Below, piece by piece: positions 26,707 to 35,601 of a stretch of DNA of 64,000 bases; within the stretch, counting starts at the first letter, position 1, and the number at the start of each line of letters is the position of its first letter. This DNA is from Acidobacteriota bacterium (GTDB lineage: Bacteria > Acidobacteriota > UBA6911 > RPQK01 > JACQSY01): positions 1-64,000 of the forward strand of contig JACQSY010000020.1 in the NCBI GenBank assembly GCA_016211085.1, written 5' to 3'. Both the position numbers and the translations under genes were made by a program. The notes under the pieces are model-generated. The model did not search any database. It saw nothing but the letters and a program-made list of their open reading frames with translations, and was not told the origin of the DNA.

Positions 26707-28122
26707 ATGGGCAAGGCGAATTGGTACGACATGCGGGAGTTTTTGAGTTTTCTGGATTCGAAAAACGACTTGTTTCATGTGCCTGAACAAGTCGATCCGG
26801 GCTGGGAAGTCAATGGCATTACGCGTCTGGGTTTGCAAAAGCATGGGCCGGCGATCTTCTTTGATCGAATCCGGGGAGCGGATCTCCCGTTGGTAGCAAA
26901 TCTACTGGCGACAGAACGGCGTTTTTTCTGGGCGCTTGGTATCGATGATCCCCGCTGTTTTAATAAGGAATGGAGCAAGCGGACTGAACAAGTGGTGGCA
27001 CCTCAGCTCGTAGATTCTGCCCCCTGCCAGGAGCACGTCGTGAAGGAGGCGGATATCGACCTTGACCGGATTTGCAACGTCAAGTGGCACCAGCACGATG
27101 GAGGCAGCTTTCCGGGTACGCTTTCCGCGTCGGTAACCCGAGACCCGGAGACCGGTCTCCAGAATGTTGGCATTTACCGCATGGCCACGCTCGGAAAGAA
27201 CCTGCTGGGATGGGGGGCGCCGGAATACACTCACGGGCGGCAGCACTATATGAAGTACGAAAAGATGGGAAAGCCGATGCCCATGGCCGTCATCACCGGC
27301 TACGATCCCATTGTTTTCGTCGTGGCGTGCACACGAACTGCACCCGACGTGGATGAATTTCACCTGGCCGGAGCCTTGAGAGGAGAGGCGCTGCAAATGG
27401 TCAGGTGTCAGACCATCGATATCGAAATTCCTGCGACTTCCGAGGTGGTTTTTGAGGGCTTTGTGCGACCCGGACTCCGAAAACTGGAGGGCGGACTCGG
27501 AGAATACACCGGCTACTATGGAGAAGCCAGGCAAAACCCCGTTTTTGAGATTACCCGTATCACTCACCGCACGAAGCCGATCTATCTGGGCGCGAGAGAA
27601 CAGTGGTACCCGTCGGATAGTTCCGTGGTGGTAGCCAAGGCTTCCCAGGCTGAAGCTTATAAGACGCTCCGGCAGCTTGTGCCCGGATTTTGCGATCTGC
27701 GCTGCGATGTGGCCTACGAGGCAATCGCTCAAATCGAAAAGTTGTACAAAGGCCATCCGCAGCAGGTGATGAACGCCATCTGGGGCGCCACGTACTCCAA
27801 GTACAAACACGTAATCGTGGTGGACCAGGACATCGACATCTGGGACTACAACAGTGTTCACTGGGCGCTCTCCACGCGTGTGCGCGCTGATCGAGACATT
27901 TACATCGTTCCCCAGCAGAGCGGGCAGTGGCTCGATCCTGCAGTGTCGTTACGTGAGAGAGGATGGCAGGCCGGCCTGGGCATCGATGCCACAATGCCCC
28001 GCGAGGAATACGAATTCTGGGGAGAGCAGGCGCCGAGAACGGTGGACGACCCGGAGATCGTTTCAATGACCACTGCCAAGTGGGGCGATAAGCTAAAGTG
28101 GAACGGTAAACCAGCTGTATAG
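26707..28122 (+). CDS. UbiD-family prenylated-FMN (de)carboxylase
   Basis: 471 residues, full length. The E-R-E catalytic set of the family is seen as R158 (VGIYR) and E261/E266 (EGGLGE followed by YTGYYGE). UbiD enzymes use prenyl-FMN, made by UbiX, to decarboxylate or carboxylate aromatic, heteroaromatic or unsaturated acids. It sits between the HyuB gene (45 bases) and a molybdenum hydroxylase (19 bases), which suggests one pathway acting on a ring acid. No ubiX lies in the window. The UbiD at 51941 is a distant paralogue with the more usual EGPFGE. Confidence 0.9.
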   Translation: MGKANWYDMREFLSFLDSKNDLFHVPEQVDPGWEVNGITRLGLQKHGPAIFFDRIRGADLPLVANLLATERRFFWALGIDDPRCFNKEWSKRTEQVVAPQLVDSAPCQEHVVKEADIDLDRICNVKWHQHDGGSFPGTLSASVTRDPETGLQNVGIYRMATLGKNLLGWGAPEYTHGRQHYMKYEKMGKPMPMAVITGYDPIVFVVACTRTAPDVDEFHLAGALRGEALQMVRCQTIDIEIPATSEVVFEGFVRPGLRKLEGGLGEYTGYYGEARQNPVFEITRITHRTKPIYLGAREQWYPSDSSVVVAKASQAEAYKTLRQLVPGFCDLRCDVAYEAIAQIEKLYKGHPQQVMNAIWGATYSKYKHVIVVDQDIDIWDYNSVHWALSTRVRADRDIYIVPQQSGQWLDPAVSLRERGWQAGLGIDATMPREEYEFWGEQAPRTVDDPEIVSMTTAKWGDKLKWNGKPAV

Positions 28123-28141
28123 CATCGAAAAGAGGCGGAAA

Positions 28142-29014
28142 ATGCAAGACACCCAGATGATACGGCCCGAGACGATCGAAGAAGCCTGTGCTTTCTTACT
28201 TCAGCATCCTGAGGCCAGAGTCATAGCCGGCGGCGCTTCCGTGACTTTTCTTTGGAAGAACAATCTCATTTCCCCTACTGAAATCGTCAGCCTCAAAAAG
28301 ATCAGCTCATTGCGTCACATCGAGATGGATGCGGCGGGCCGACTGCTGATCGGAGCTCTGTGCAGCCATTATCAGGTGGAAACTTCCCCAGTGATTGGAG
28401 AAGTCTGCCCGGTTCTCGCGGAGGCTGCTTCCAGCATCGCTTCGCCTCCGATCCGGAATATGGCCACCATTGGCGGGAATATTTGTCAATCCGATCCTTC
28501 AGCCGATTTACCGCCAGCCTTGATAGCCCTGAACGCGATCCTGGAAATCACCGGTCCCGGCGGATTGCGTACCGTTCCGGTAGCGGATTTTTTCAGTGAC
28601 TACTTCACCAATATTCTTCAAGGGAATGAAATCCTCACCAAGATCATTATCCCTCCACTTCCTCCTCATGGCGGAGCTTATAAAAAGCTTGCCCGGTCGG
28701 TCACCAGTCGCGCCGTGGTGGGCGTCGCTGCGGTCCTGGCTTCTGATGGAAAAGGTCTCTGTACCTATTCCGGTCTGGCGATTTCGGGGGTGGGCCCGAC
28801 GCCGCTCGTTATCCCCGAGGTAAAAGCTTGGCTTGGAAAGAAAATTGAGCTCCGAATGATCGAGGAGGCAGCTGGTCTGGCCGTCGATAGAAGCGAGCCG
28901 ATATCCGACGCAAACGGGTCTGCCGAGTATCGAAAAGAGATGATAGGCGTTGTTATGAAAAGAGCTGTCACGCAGGCTTGGGAGAGAGCTCTTCAAGGGG
29001 TCCCTAAGGGCTGA
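28142..29014 (+). CDS. Molybdenum hydroxylase FAD-binding (medium) subunit, first copy
   Basis: 290 residues, the size of CoxM/NdhF-type subunits. The FAD domain shows ARVIAGGASVTFLW (about 22-35), where the usual pattern is AGGT, and the second FAD motif PPIRNMATIGGNICQSDPSAD (central part). The C-terminal CO_deh_flav_C domain begins near residue 170. It passes electrons from the Mo/FeS subunits to an acceptor. Together with the fused gene 18 bases downstream it makes a complete xanthine-dehydrogenase-family enzyme. Confidence 0.9.
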   Translation: MQDTQMIRPETIEEACAFLLQHPEARVIAGGASVTFLWKNNLISPTEIVSLKKISSLRHIEMDAAGRLLIGALCSHYQVETSPVIGEVCPVLAEAASSIASPPIRNMATIGGNICQSDPSADLPPALIALNAILEITGPGGLRTVPVADFFSDYFTNILQGNEILTKIIIPPLPPHGGAYKKLARSVTSRAVVGVAAVLASDGKGLCTYSGLAISGVGPTPLVIPEVKAWLGKKIELRMIEEAAGLAVDRSEPISDANGSAEYRKEMIGVVMKRAVTQAWERALQGVPKG

Positions 29015-29032
29015 GCCCGAGGAGGAGAAACA

Positions 29033-31807
29033 TTGAATCACCCCATTGAATTGGAAATTAACGGTTCATTGCACAGTTTGTGTCTTCCTTCCAAGTGCAC
29101 CCTGCTCCACGTCATTCGTGAGCATCTCCATTTAACCGGCGCCAAGGAAGGGTGCGGCTCCGGAGAATGCGGGGCCTGTACAGTCCTGGTCGACGGTTTA
29201 CCCGTTCGCTCCTGCTTGACCTTGGCTTCTGAAGTCCAAAACCGGAAAGTGACGACGATAGAGGGGCTGGCTCAAAACGGGCAGATCAGCCGTGTTCAAA
29301 AAGCATTCATTGACCTCGGGGCCATTCAGTGCGGTTTTTGTACTCCGGGAATGATTCTCACGACCCATTCACTACTCGAGTCGAAGCCCCAACCGCAGGA
29401 AGAAGAAATACGGGCCGCGCTCTCAGGCAATCTTTGCCGATGTACCGGCTACTCCAAGATCGTTGCAGCTGTGAAAGCCGCCGCTGCCGGGAGTTACTCG
29501 GTTCCTCAACGGGCGGGAAATTACGAGGTGGTAGGAAAAAATGAGCCCAAGGTGGACGCTTTGGAGAAAGCTACGGGAGCGGCCGTTTACATTAACGACA
29601 TCTTTCTTCCGGATATGCTGCATGGGAAAATACTGCGCAGCCCCTATCCGCACGCTCGTCTGCTCAAGATAGACGTTTCCAAAGCTCAGAAGCTTGCCGG
29701 CGTGAAAGCCGTAATCACCGCTCAGGATCTCCCCGAAGGGCGGTTTGGCCCTTTCATTAAAGATGAGTTGGTACTGGCGCGCGATAAAGTTCGCTATGCG
29801 GGCGAACCGGTAGCCGCCGTGGCCGCTACAGATCCTGATATCGCCGAAGAGGCTCTTTCCTTGATTGAAGTCCAGTACCAACCCCTTCCAGCTGTTTTTG
29901 ATCCTTTAGAGGCCATGAAGCCCGGCGCTCCGCTCATTCATGAAGACTTAGAAAACTATTTTTGCATTGCACCTGTGGATCGGGAGGGGAACGTGTGTGC
30001 GCGCACACTTCTTGTCCAAGGAGATGTAGAGGAAGGTTTTCGGCAATCAGATGTGATTTTGGAGGAAACGTTTCGAACCCATGTCCATCACCAGTCTTAT
30101 CTCGAGCCTTGCGGGGCTATAGCTAAGAAGGAAGCGTCGGGCCGATACACCGTCTGGTCGAATACGCAGGGGGTTTTCATTACACAAGCGCGAATTTCCG
30201 AAGCCCTCCATATCCCCATGTCCAAGATACGATCGATCTCACCGCGAGTCGGAGGAGGATTTGGGGGCAAAGTTGAAACTCATGTGCAACCGATCACTTT
30301 GGTCCTTGCCGACAAGTGCGGGAAACCCGTCAAAATCATCCTGACACGGGAAGAGGAGTTTTTAGCAGGGCGCCCGCGGCATGCGGCGGTCATCTCCTGC
30401 AAGCTGGGAGTGAAGCTGGACGGTCGCATCATGGCCAAGCAAATGTGGCATGTTTATGATTCGGGAGCTTACTCCTGCGATGGACCTGGGGTCATGGGCT
30501 TTGGTTGTTTGATGGCACGTGGTCCTTATCGGATCCCCCACCTCCGAATTGAAGGTCATTGTGTTTACACCAATAAGGTAAAAAGCGGCGCTTTTCGCGG
30601 ATTTGGCAATCCACAAACCTCATTTTGCTCTGAATCCATGATGGATATGGCGGCAGAGAAGATTGGAATGGATCCGGTGGAGTTCCGGTTGAAAAATGCC
30701 TTGAATCCCGGTGACAAGTCATTTGGGGGTCAGGTCTTGCAAAGCGTAGGCATTAATGATTGCCTCACCGAGGCCTCCGCAGCTATCGAATGGAATCAAA
30801 AGAAAGACGTCGGACACAATGCAAAGCGACGAGGGAAGGGGATCGCTTCGATCAATCACATCAGCGGCCTGCTGGCCGCGTCTGCAATTGTCCGAATCAA
30901 TGAGGACGGCACAGTTACCCTTCAGGTTGGTACGGTTGACATAGGTCAGGGAGCCGATACTGTTCTGGCGCAAGTTTGTGCAGAGGAGTTAGGGGTCTCC
31001 GTGGGAGATATCGCTCTCGTCACTTCAGATACTGATGCGACGCCCTTTTCCTGGGCCACTACTGCCAGCCGCTTGACCTACACTGCAGGAAACGCCGTGC
31101 GCAAGGCCGCTCAGGACGCCAAGAATCAGCTCCTTGAACTCGCAGCCCGTCGACTTGGCGTCGACAAGGCCGAGCTGGAACTGAAGAAGAAGCGAGTGCA
31201 TGTTAAATGCCATCCTGCCCAGGGAATCGATTTGCCGGAACTGGCAGCCATCAGCTGCTGGGTGACAGGTGGGCCCATCATTGGGAAGAATTCCTTCCTG
31301 GTGGAGGAGCCTGCTTTCGACCGGAGCGGCTTTCATGGTTTTGCCTTTGGAACAATGACCGCCTATATCTTTGGCGCTCAGGTTGCGGAAGTCGAAGTGG
31401 ACGTGGAAACCGGCCAGGTCAAAGTCTTGAGGGGAGCTTCTGCACACGACGTCGGCTATGCGGTGAACCCTCAGAACGTGGAGGGGCAAATCGAAGGCGG
31501 TTTTCTCCAGGGTGTAGGGTACGCTCTTTTTGAAGAGATGATCTTCGACCAGGGCCGGGTGACTAATCCCTCTTTTTCTGACTATCACGTTCCCAGCTCT
31601 GCAGACAGTCCTCCAATTACGCCCATCATTGTCGAAGCTTGCGACGCCACCGGCCCTTTTGGAGCCAAAGGCGTCGGCGAACCCGGCCTGGTGGGAGTTG
31701 CCCCGGCGATTGCCAACGCCATTTATGATGCTATTGGCGTTCGAATCACTGAACTTCCCATTACGCCTGAAAAAGTTTTGAGTGCTTTAAAAAGCAAGCG
31801 TTCTTGA
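29033..31807 (+). CDS. Fused 2Fe-2S and molybdopterin subunit of a molybdenum hydroxylase
   Basis: 924 residues. Residues 1-155 are a complete small subunit: plant-type 2Fe-2S site (GCGSGECGACTV ... C) and the second cluster CGFCTP ... CRCTG. After a linker of about 20 residues, residues 175-920 are the Mo subunit, with GGGFGGKVE, FRGFGNPQ and the catalytic glutamate in GAKGVGEPG. Such enzymes hydroxylate aldehydes or N-heterocycles using water. The start is a TTG at 29033 with GAGGAGG upstream. The second copy in this window (41222-43979) has the two parts as separate genes, so fusion here is a real difference between paralogues. Confidence 0.92.
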   Translation: MNHPIELEINGSLHSLCLPSKCTLLHVIREHLHLTGAKEGCGSGECGACTVLVDGLPVRSCLTLASEVQNRKVTTIEGLAQNGQISRVQKAFIDLGAIQCGFCTPGMILTTHSLLESKPQPQEEEIRAALSGNLCRCTGYSKIVAAVKAAAAGSYSVPQRAGNYEVVGKNEPKVDALEKATGAAVYINDIFLPDMLHGKILRSPYPHARLLKIDVSKAQKLAGVKAVITAQDLPEGRFGPFIKDELVLARDKVRYAGEPVAAVAATDPDIAEEALSLIEVQYQPLPAVFDPLEAMKPGAPLIHEDLENYFCIAPVDREGNVCARTLLVQGDVEEGFRQSDVILEETFRTHVHHQSYLEPCGAIAKKEASGRYTVWSNTQGVFITQARISEALHIPMSKIRSISPRVGGGFGGKVETHVQPITLVLADKCGKPVKIILTREEEFLAGRPRHAAVISCKLGVKLDGRIMAKQMWHVYDSGAYSCDGPGVMGFGCLMARGPYRIPHLRIEGHCVYTNKVKSGAFRGFGNPQTSFCSESMMDMAAEKIGMDPVEFRLKNALNPGDKSFGGQVLQSVGINDCLTEASAAIEWNQKKDVGHNAKRRGKGIASINHISGLLAASAIVRINEDGTVTLQVGTVDIGQGADTVLAQVCAEELGVSVGDIALVTSDTDATPFSWATTASRLTYTAGNAVRKAAQDAKNQLLELAARRLGVDKAELELKKKRVHVKCHPAQGIDLPELAAISCWVTGGPIIGKNSFLVEEPAFDRSGFHGFAFGTMTAYIFGAQVAEVEVDVETGQVKVLRGASAHDVGYAVNPQNVEGQIEGGFLQGVGYALFEEMIFDQGRVTNPSFSDYHVPSSADSPPITPIIVEACDATGPFGAKGVGEPGLVGVAPAIANAIYDAIGVRITELPITPEKVLSALKSKRS

Positions 31808-32353
31808 AACGAGCGTTTTTCATTACCGGATTCGATTAAGAATCAGCAAATACAGCGGGGTGCTTGCCGCAGGGCGGTATAAATCTTCGTTCAGCTTTTT
31901 TCGTTGACAACGGAAGAACCTCAAGCCAGCGCATAAGCACTCTCGTTCCACCGCGTTATTTCCTTCGTACCTTTTTTATTTACACAAATGGCAACGCCAG
32001 GTGTAAGCAATTCCTTGTCGGCTCGCCCAACTTGTTATATATAGGCTTCAACTTTCAGATTAAGGATTTTTGTCCAGGAGCAGGAGAAGAAAGTACTTCG
32101 TTATTCAAGGCGCGGTGTTACTGCCGCCGGTCAGGTTGGGTTAACAGACCTGGAATTGCGTTATCATTTCGCGGAATTGGGCTGTCGTTCATCCGATAGG
32201 GGTATGCGTATTCATCGGACGCTCACCAGCTTCCTCGTCAAGTTCTCTTCAAGGGCTTGGACTCACGGGACCAGACGCGATAAATGCGGTTGGGGCCTTA
32301 GCGGGCGAGCCATCCGCGTTTCAAGGGAATCACTAAGAAGAAGAGGGGAATCC
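31808..32353. other. Long leader spacer before the TonB receptor gene
   Basis: 546 bases without a convincing gene; short open frames here are low-complexity and lack ribosome sites. The first half contains T-rich stretches (ACCTTTTTTATTT near 31969) and the second half a candidate promoter at 32015-32043. The leader from that promoter to the receptor start would be about 300 bases. Confidence 0.45.
32015..32043 (+). promoter_or_regulatory. Candidate sigma-70-type promoter for the TonB receptor gene train
   Basis: TTGTCG (32015-32020) and TATATA (32038-32043) are separated by 17 bases. It is the best -35/-10 pair I could find in the spacer. Match to consensus is 4 of 6 and 5 of 6, so chance occurrence is possible. 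Confidence 0.35.
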
Positions 32354-35300
32354 ATGAAAAAGAAAAGCAACAAAATCTTCACAGGCTTCTTTGTTTTGGC
32401 CCTGTTTCTGTTCGCCGCCCCGTGGCCACTATTCGGTCAGATCAGTTCAGGAACCATTTCCGGAACCTGCAGAGACGAGAGCGGAGGTGTCCTCCCGGGA
32501 GTGGAAATATCGACGGTACATGTCGATACTGGAGCTAATCGCACTGCGTTGACCAACGACCTGGGGTTTTTCCACGTTTCAGGATTGCCGGTGGGTGACT
32601 ATGAGATCAGAGCCAAGATGCCCGGATTTCAGACCCTGGTGCGGCGAGGGCTGCGGTTGACCATCGACCAGGAGATGAAGATCGACCTGGTGTTGATAGT
32701 GGGTGAAGTCAGTGAAACGCTCACCGTGACTGGGACTGCACCGCTGGTGGAAACCACACGCTCCGGCCTTTCGGGCCTCGTCGATGATCGCCGGATGGCT
32801 GAGTTGCCATTGAATGGGAGAAGTATGGAGCAATTGGCCTTGTTGCAGGTGGGCGTGACAGTCTCCCGAAGGTCGGGGGCCTCTTACAATGCAGGGGGGG
32901 TTACCAAGATTTCCATTGCGGGTGCAAGACCGACTCACAGCACATATCTTCTTGACGGAACCGACATTAATAACCTAGGGAAGACCACTCCTGGCAGTCT
33001 GGCGGGATTCCTGTTGGGCGTCGAAGCTATTCGCGAATTTAGGATCCATACCAGCAGCTATAGCGCGGAATATGGGAGAAGCGCAGGAGGTGTGGTCAGC
33101 CTGGTTTCCAAGTCAGGAACCAACCAGTTTCACGGATCCATCTTTACCTATCACCGAAATGACAACCTGGATGCCCGGAACTTCTTTGACCGGGAAGATA
33201 CCCCCGAATTCAAGAGAAATAACTTCGGATTTTCTGCAGGAGGGCCGATCAGCAAGGACAAAACCTTTTTCTTTGGTGCTTATGAGGGTCTGCGAGAAGG
33301 GCTCGGGCTGAGTCAGGTGGCAACAGTCCCCAACATGAGTGCTCGCGAAGGCTTTCTGCCCGACGCAGCTGGGAGGCTTCAAAATATTGGCGTAGCCAAT
33401 GTGGTCAAACCCTACCTGGCTTTGTTCCCCGTTCCCAATGGGGCGGATCTAGGCAATGGGACGGCCTTCCTTTTCGGCTCTTCAACCCGCAGTATTGGGG
33501 AGGATTATCTCTCAGTAAGAGTCGACCATCACCTTTCGGATTCCAATTCCCTGTTTGTCAGGTACACGCTGGATGATGGTCAGAAAACAACTCCGGACGA
33601 TCTGCGGATCTTTCAGACTTTAGACGTAAGCCGGAATCAATATCTGACGTTGCAGCATACGGTGGTTTTGTCTACGACGGTGGTCAATGCAGTTCAATTT
33701 GGATTGAATCGAAGCTTTACCGCCAGCGAGGCGGCTCAAATAAAAAGCATTCCTTCCTCCCTCGATCTTTCGCCGCATTTCAGCTTCGGAGTTAGCGGGG
33801 GAATGAGCCTGGGTTCAGGAATCACTTCCTTGGGAGCTTCAGGTGCAATCCCCAGGAAAGACGCCCTGAACACGTTTCAATTATCGGACGACCTGAGCAT
33901 CAACCGGGGCAGGCACTCTCTGAAAACTGGAGTGCTCATTCAGAGGGTTCAAAACAATTCTTTGACCTGTGCCGAATGTGGCGGGTCGGCAACTTTTGGG
34001 TCGTTAAGAGATACGTTGCAAGGACGGCTCTTGAGGTTCCAGGCATTGGCTACCGGATCGGATGTGATTCGCGGCTGGAGACAGACCATCTTCGGCGTCT
34101 ACTTTCAAGACGATCTGCGGATCACCTCCAACTTGACGCTCAATGCCGGCCTCCGGTGGGAATTCGTGACCGATGCCGATGAAGTAAACGGGAAAGCCGC
34201 TGATTTCGTGGGAGACAAAAACTCGGCTGAAATCAAAGTCGGCAATCCTGTTTTTGAAACAGACAAGAACATCTTCCAACCCCGCGTCGGCTTTGCATGG
34301 GACCCCTTTGGAGACGGGACAACTTCGGTCCGTTCCGGGTTCGGGATCTTCCACGACCAGCTCCTGATGGGGAATTTAATTGCCATCAGTGTTTTTACTC
34401 CACCCTTTGCCCTTCGTGCCGATGTGCGTAGCCCTGCTTTCAAGACACCGTTGGATCCCTTTAACACTTTTCCCACAGTTCAGGATTTCTTGAAAAGCGG
34501 CATCACTCTCAGCTCCGATCAGGCATTTTTCACCAAAACGCCTTACAACATGCAATGGAATTTGAGCGTGGGAAGGGAAGTCACGTCCAACGTGGCGGTT
34601 AATATTGGGTATATCGGCTCCCGCGGAGTCAATCTGGACCACAGCCAAGAGTGGAACAGCGTCATTCCAGACATTCTCCCCGACGGTAGGAAATTTTTTC
34701 CTCAAGGAAGACCGAGACGCAACTCTGCCTTTGGACGTAGGCGTGTTCATGAAACCAATGCCGATTCTTGGTATCACGCTTTAGGGGTCGGCTTCAACAC
34801 CCGAGTGGCTGATTTCCAAGGCCAGGTTTCCTACACTTTCAGCAAAGGGATGGACACACACTCGTCGCGGTTGGCCTCAGACTTTTCCGAAGCAGGTTCC
34901 GGAAGAACTCTCGACCCTGAGAACATGGGGGGCGACAAGGCTCTAAGCGCATTTAACGTCAGGCACAATCTGAGTGCGAACTACAGCTATTCGCTTCCCT
35001 TTGGCAAAAGGGGGCCTGACGCTTCCGGCCTTGCTGAAAAGCTCACCAGCGGCTGGCAACTCAACGGCATCATCACCCTATCTTCCGGTACTCCGGGTAC
35101 GATCGTGAATGCGGCTGATCGGTCTCGAGTCCTTGCGGGGGCCCGGACCGGTGAAGGGGATAGGCCTAACCTGGCTCCAGGGAAGGACAACAATCCTGTC
35201 TTGGGAGGTCCCGATCGTTACTTTGATCCTAGTGCTTTTCAGCTGCAGCCGGCAGGATTCCTTGGAAATTTAGGAAGAAACACCTTAATCAGCCCGGGAT

Positions 35301-35533
35301 TCGCCAACGTTGATTTCTCCGTTTTCAAGAACACCTATTTCCCCGGCATTTCTGAAGATTTCAATCTGCAATTCCGATTCGAGGTTTTTAACATTTTCAA
35401 TCGAACCAATTTCGGGTCCCCGTTCTCTCAGGTTTTTGACGTGGATGGTTCGATTATCGGCAGAGCCGGTCGTATTTCCAGCACCGACAGCACGTCACGG
35501 CAGATCCAGTTTGCCTTGAAAATTTTGTTTTAA
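32354..35533 (+). CDS. TonB-dependent receptor, Oar-like with N-terminal carboxypeptidase-regulatory domain
   Basis: 1059 residues. A Sec signal peptide (MKKKSNKIFTGFFVLALFLF, cut near FGQ) leads into a CarboxypepD_reg-like domain (about 25-110; SGTISGTCRDESGGVLPG), a plug domain (about 120-230; ELPLNGRSMEQLALLQ) and a 22-strand barrel ending in the aromatic SRQIQFALKILF. Such receptors are abundant in Acidobacteriota and import large ligands or act in outer-membrane sorting. No TonB box is obvious. ATG 32354 follows GAGGGGAA; upstream codons in frame are not protein-like. It heads a gene train of exported enzymes, so its ligand is probably their substrate. Confidence 0.92.
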   Translation: MKKKSNKIFTGFFVLALFLFAAPWPLFGQISSGTISGTCRDESGGVLPGVEISTVHVDTGANRTALTNDLGFFHVSGLPVGDYEIRAKMPGFQTLVRRGLRLTIDQEMKIDLVLIVGEVSETLTVTGTAPLVETTRSGLSGLVDDRRMAELPLNGRSMEQLALLQVGVTVSRRSGASYNAGGVTKISIAGARPTHSTYLLDGTDINNLGKTTPGSLAGFLLGVEAIREFRIHTSSYSAEYGRSAGGVVSLVSKSGTNQFHGSIFTYHRNDNLDARNFFDREDTPEFKRNNFGFSAGGPISKDKTFFFGAYEGLREGLGLSQVATVPNMSAREGFLPDAAGRLQNIGVANVVKPYLALFPVPNGADLGNGTAFLFGSSTRSIGEDYLSVRVDHHLSDSNSLFVRYTLDDGQKTTPDDLRIFQTLDVSRNQYLTLQHTVVLSTTVVNAVQFGLNRSFTASEAAQIKSIPSSLDLSPHFSFGVSGGMSLGSGITSLGASGAIPRKDALNTFQLSDDLSINRGRHSLKTGVLIQRVQNNSLTCAECGGSATFGSLRDTLQGRLLRFQALATGSDVIRGWRQTIFGVYFQDDLRITSNLTLNAGLRWEFVTDADEVNGKAADFVGDKNSAEIKVGNPVFETDKNIFQPRVGFAWDPFGDGTTSVRSGFGIFHDQLLMGNLIAISVFTPPFALRADVRSPAFKTPLDPFNTFPTVQDFLKSGITLSSDQAFFTKTPYNMQWNLSVGREVTSNVAVNIGYIGSRGVNLDHSQEWNSVIPDILPDGRKFFPQGRPRRNSAFGRRRVHETNADSWYHALGVGFNTRVADFQGQVSYTFSKGMDTHSSRLASDFSEAGSGRTLDPENMGGDKALSAFNVRHNLSANYSYSLPFGKRGPDASGLAEKLTSGWQLNGIITLSSGTPGTIVNAADRSRVLAGARTGEGDRPNLAPGKDNNPVLGGPDRYFDPSAFQLQPAGFLGNLGRNTLISPGFANVDFSVFKNTYFPGISEDFNLQFRFEVFNIFNRTNFGSPFSQVFDVDGSIIGRAGRISSTDSTSRQIQFALKILF

Positions 35534-35601
35534 TAACAAAGGTTCTAAAAGAATCCGGAGACTTATTCGATTCTCAGTCTACATTGGGGAGGAGCACAAT
35601 C

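Noticed and set aside
25930-26844. Long antisense frame at the end of HyuB
   Set aside because: Shadow frame; no domain or start signal.
26902-27861. Long antisense frame inside the first UbiD gene
   Set aside because: It is the shadow of a strong coding gene with clear catalytic residues; no family character of its own.
31864-32199. Plus-strand frame in the TonB receptor leader
   Set aside because: Amino-acid make-up is random, no ribosome site, and it runs through promoter-like DNA.
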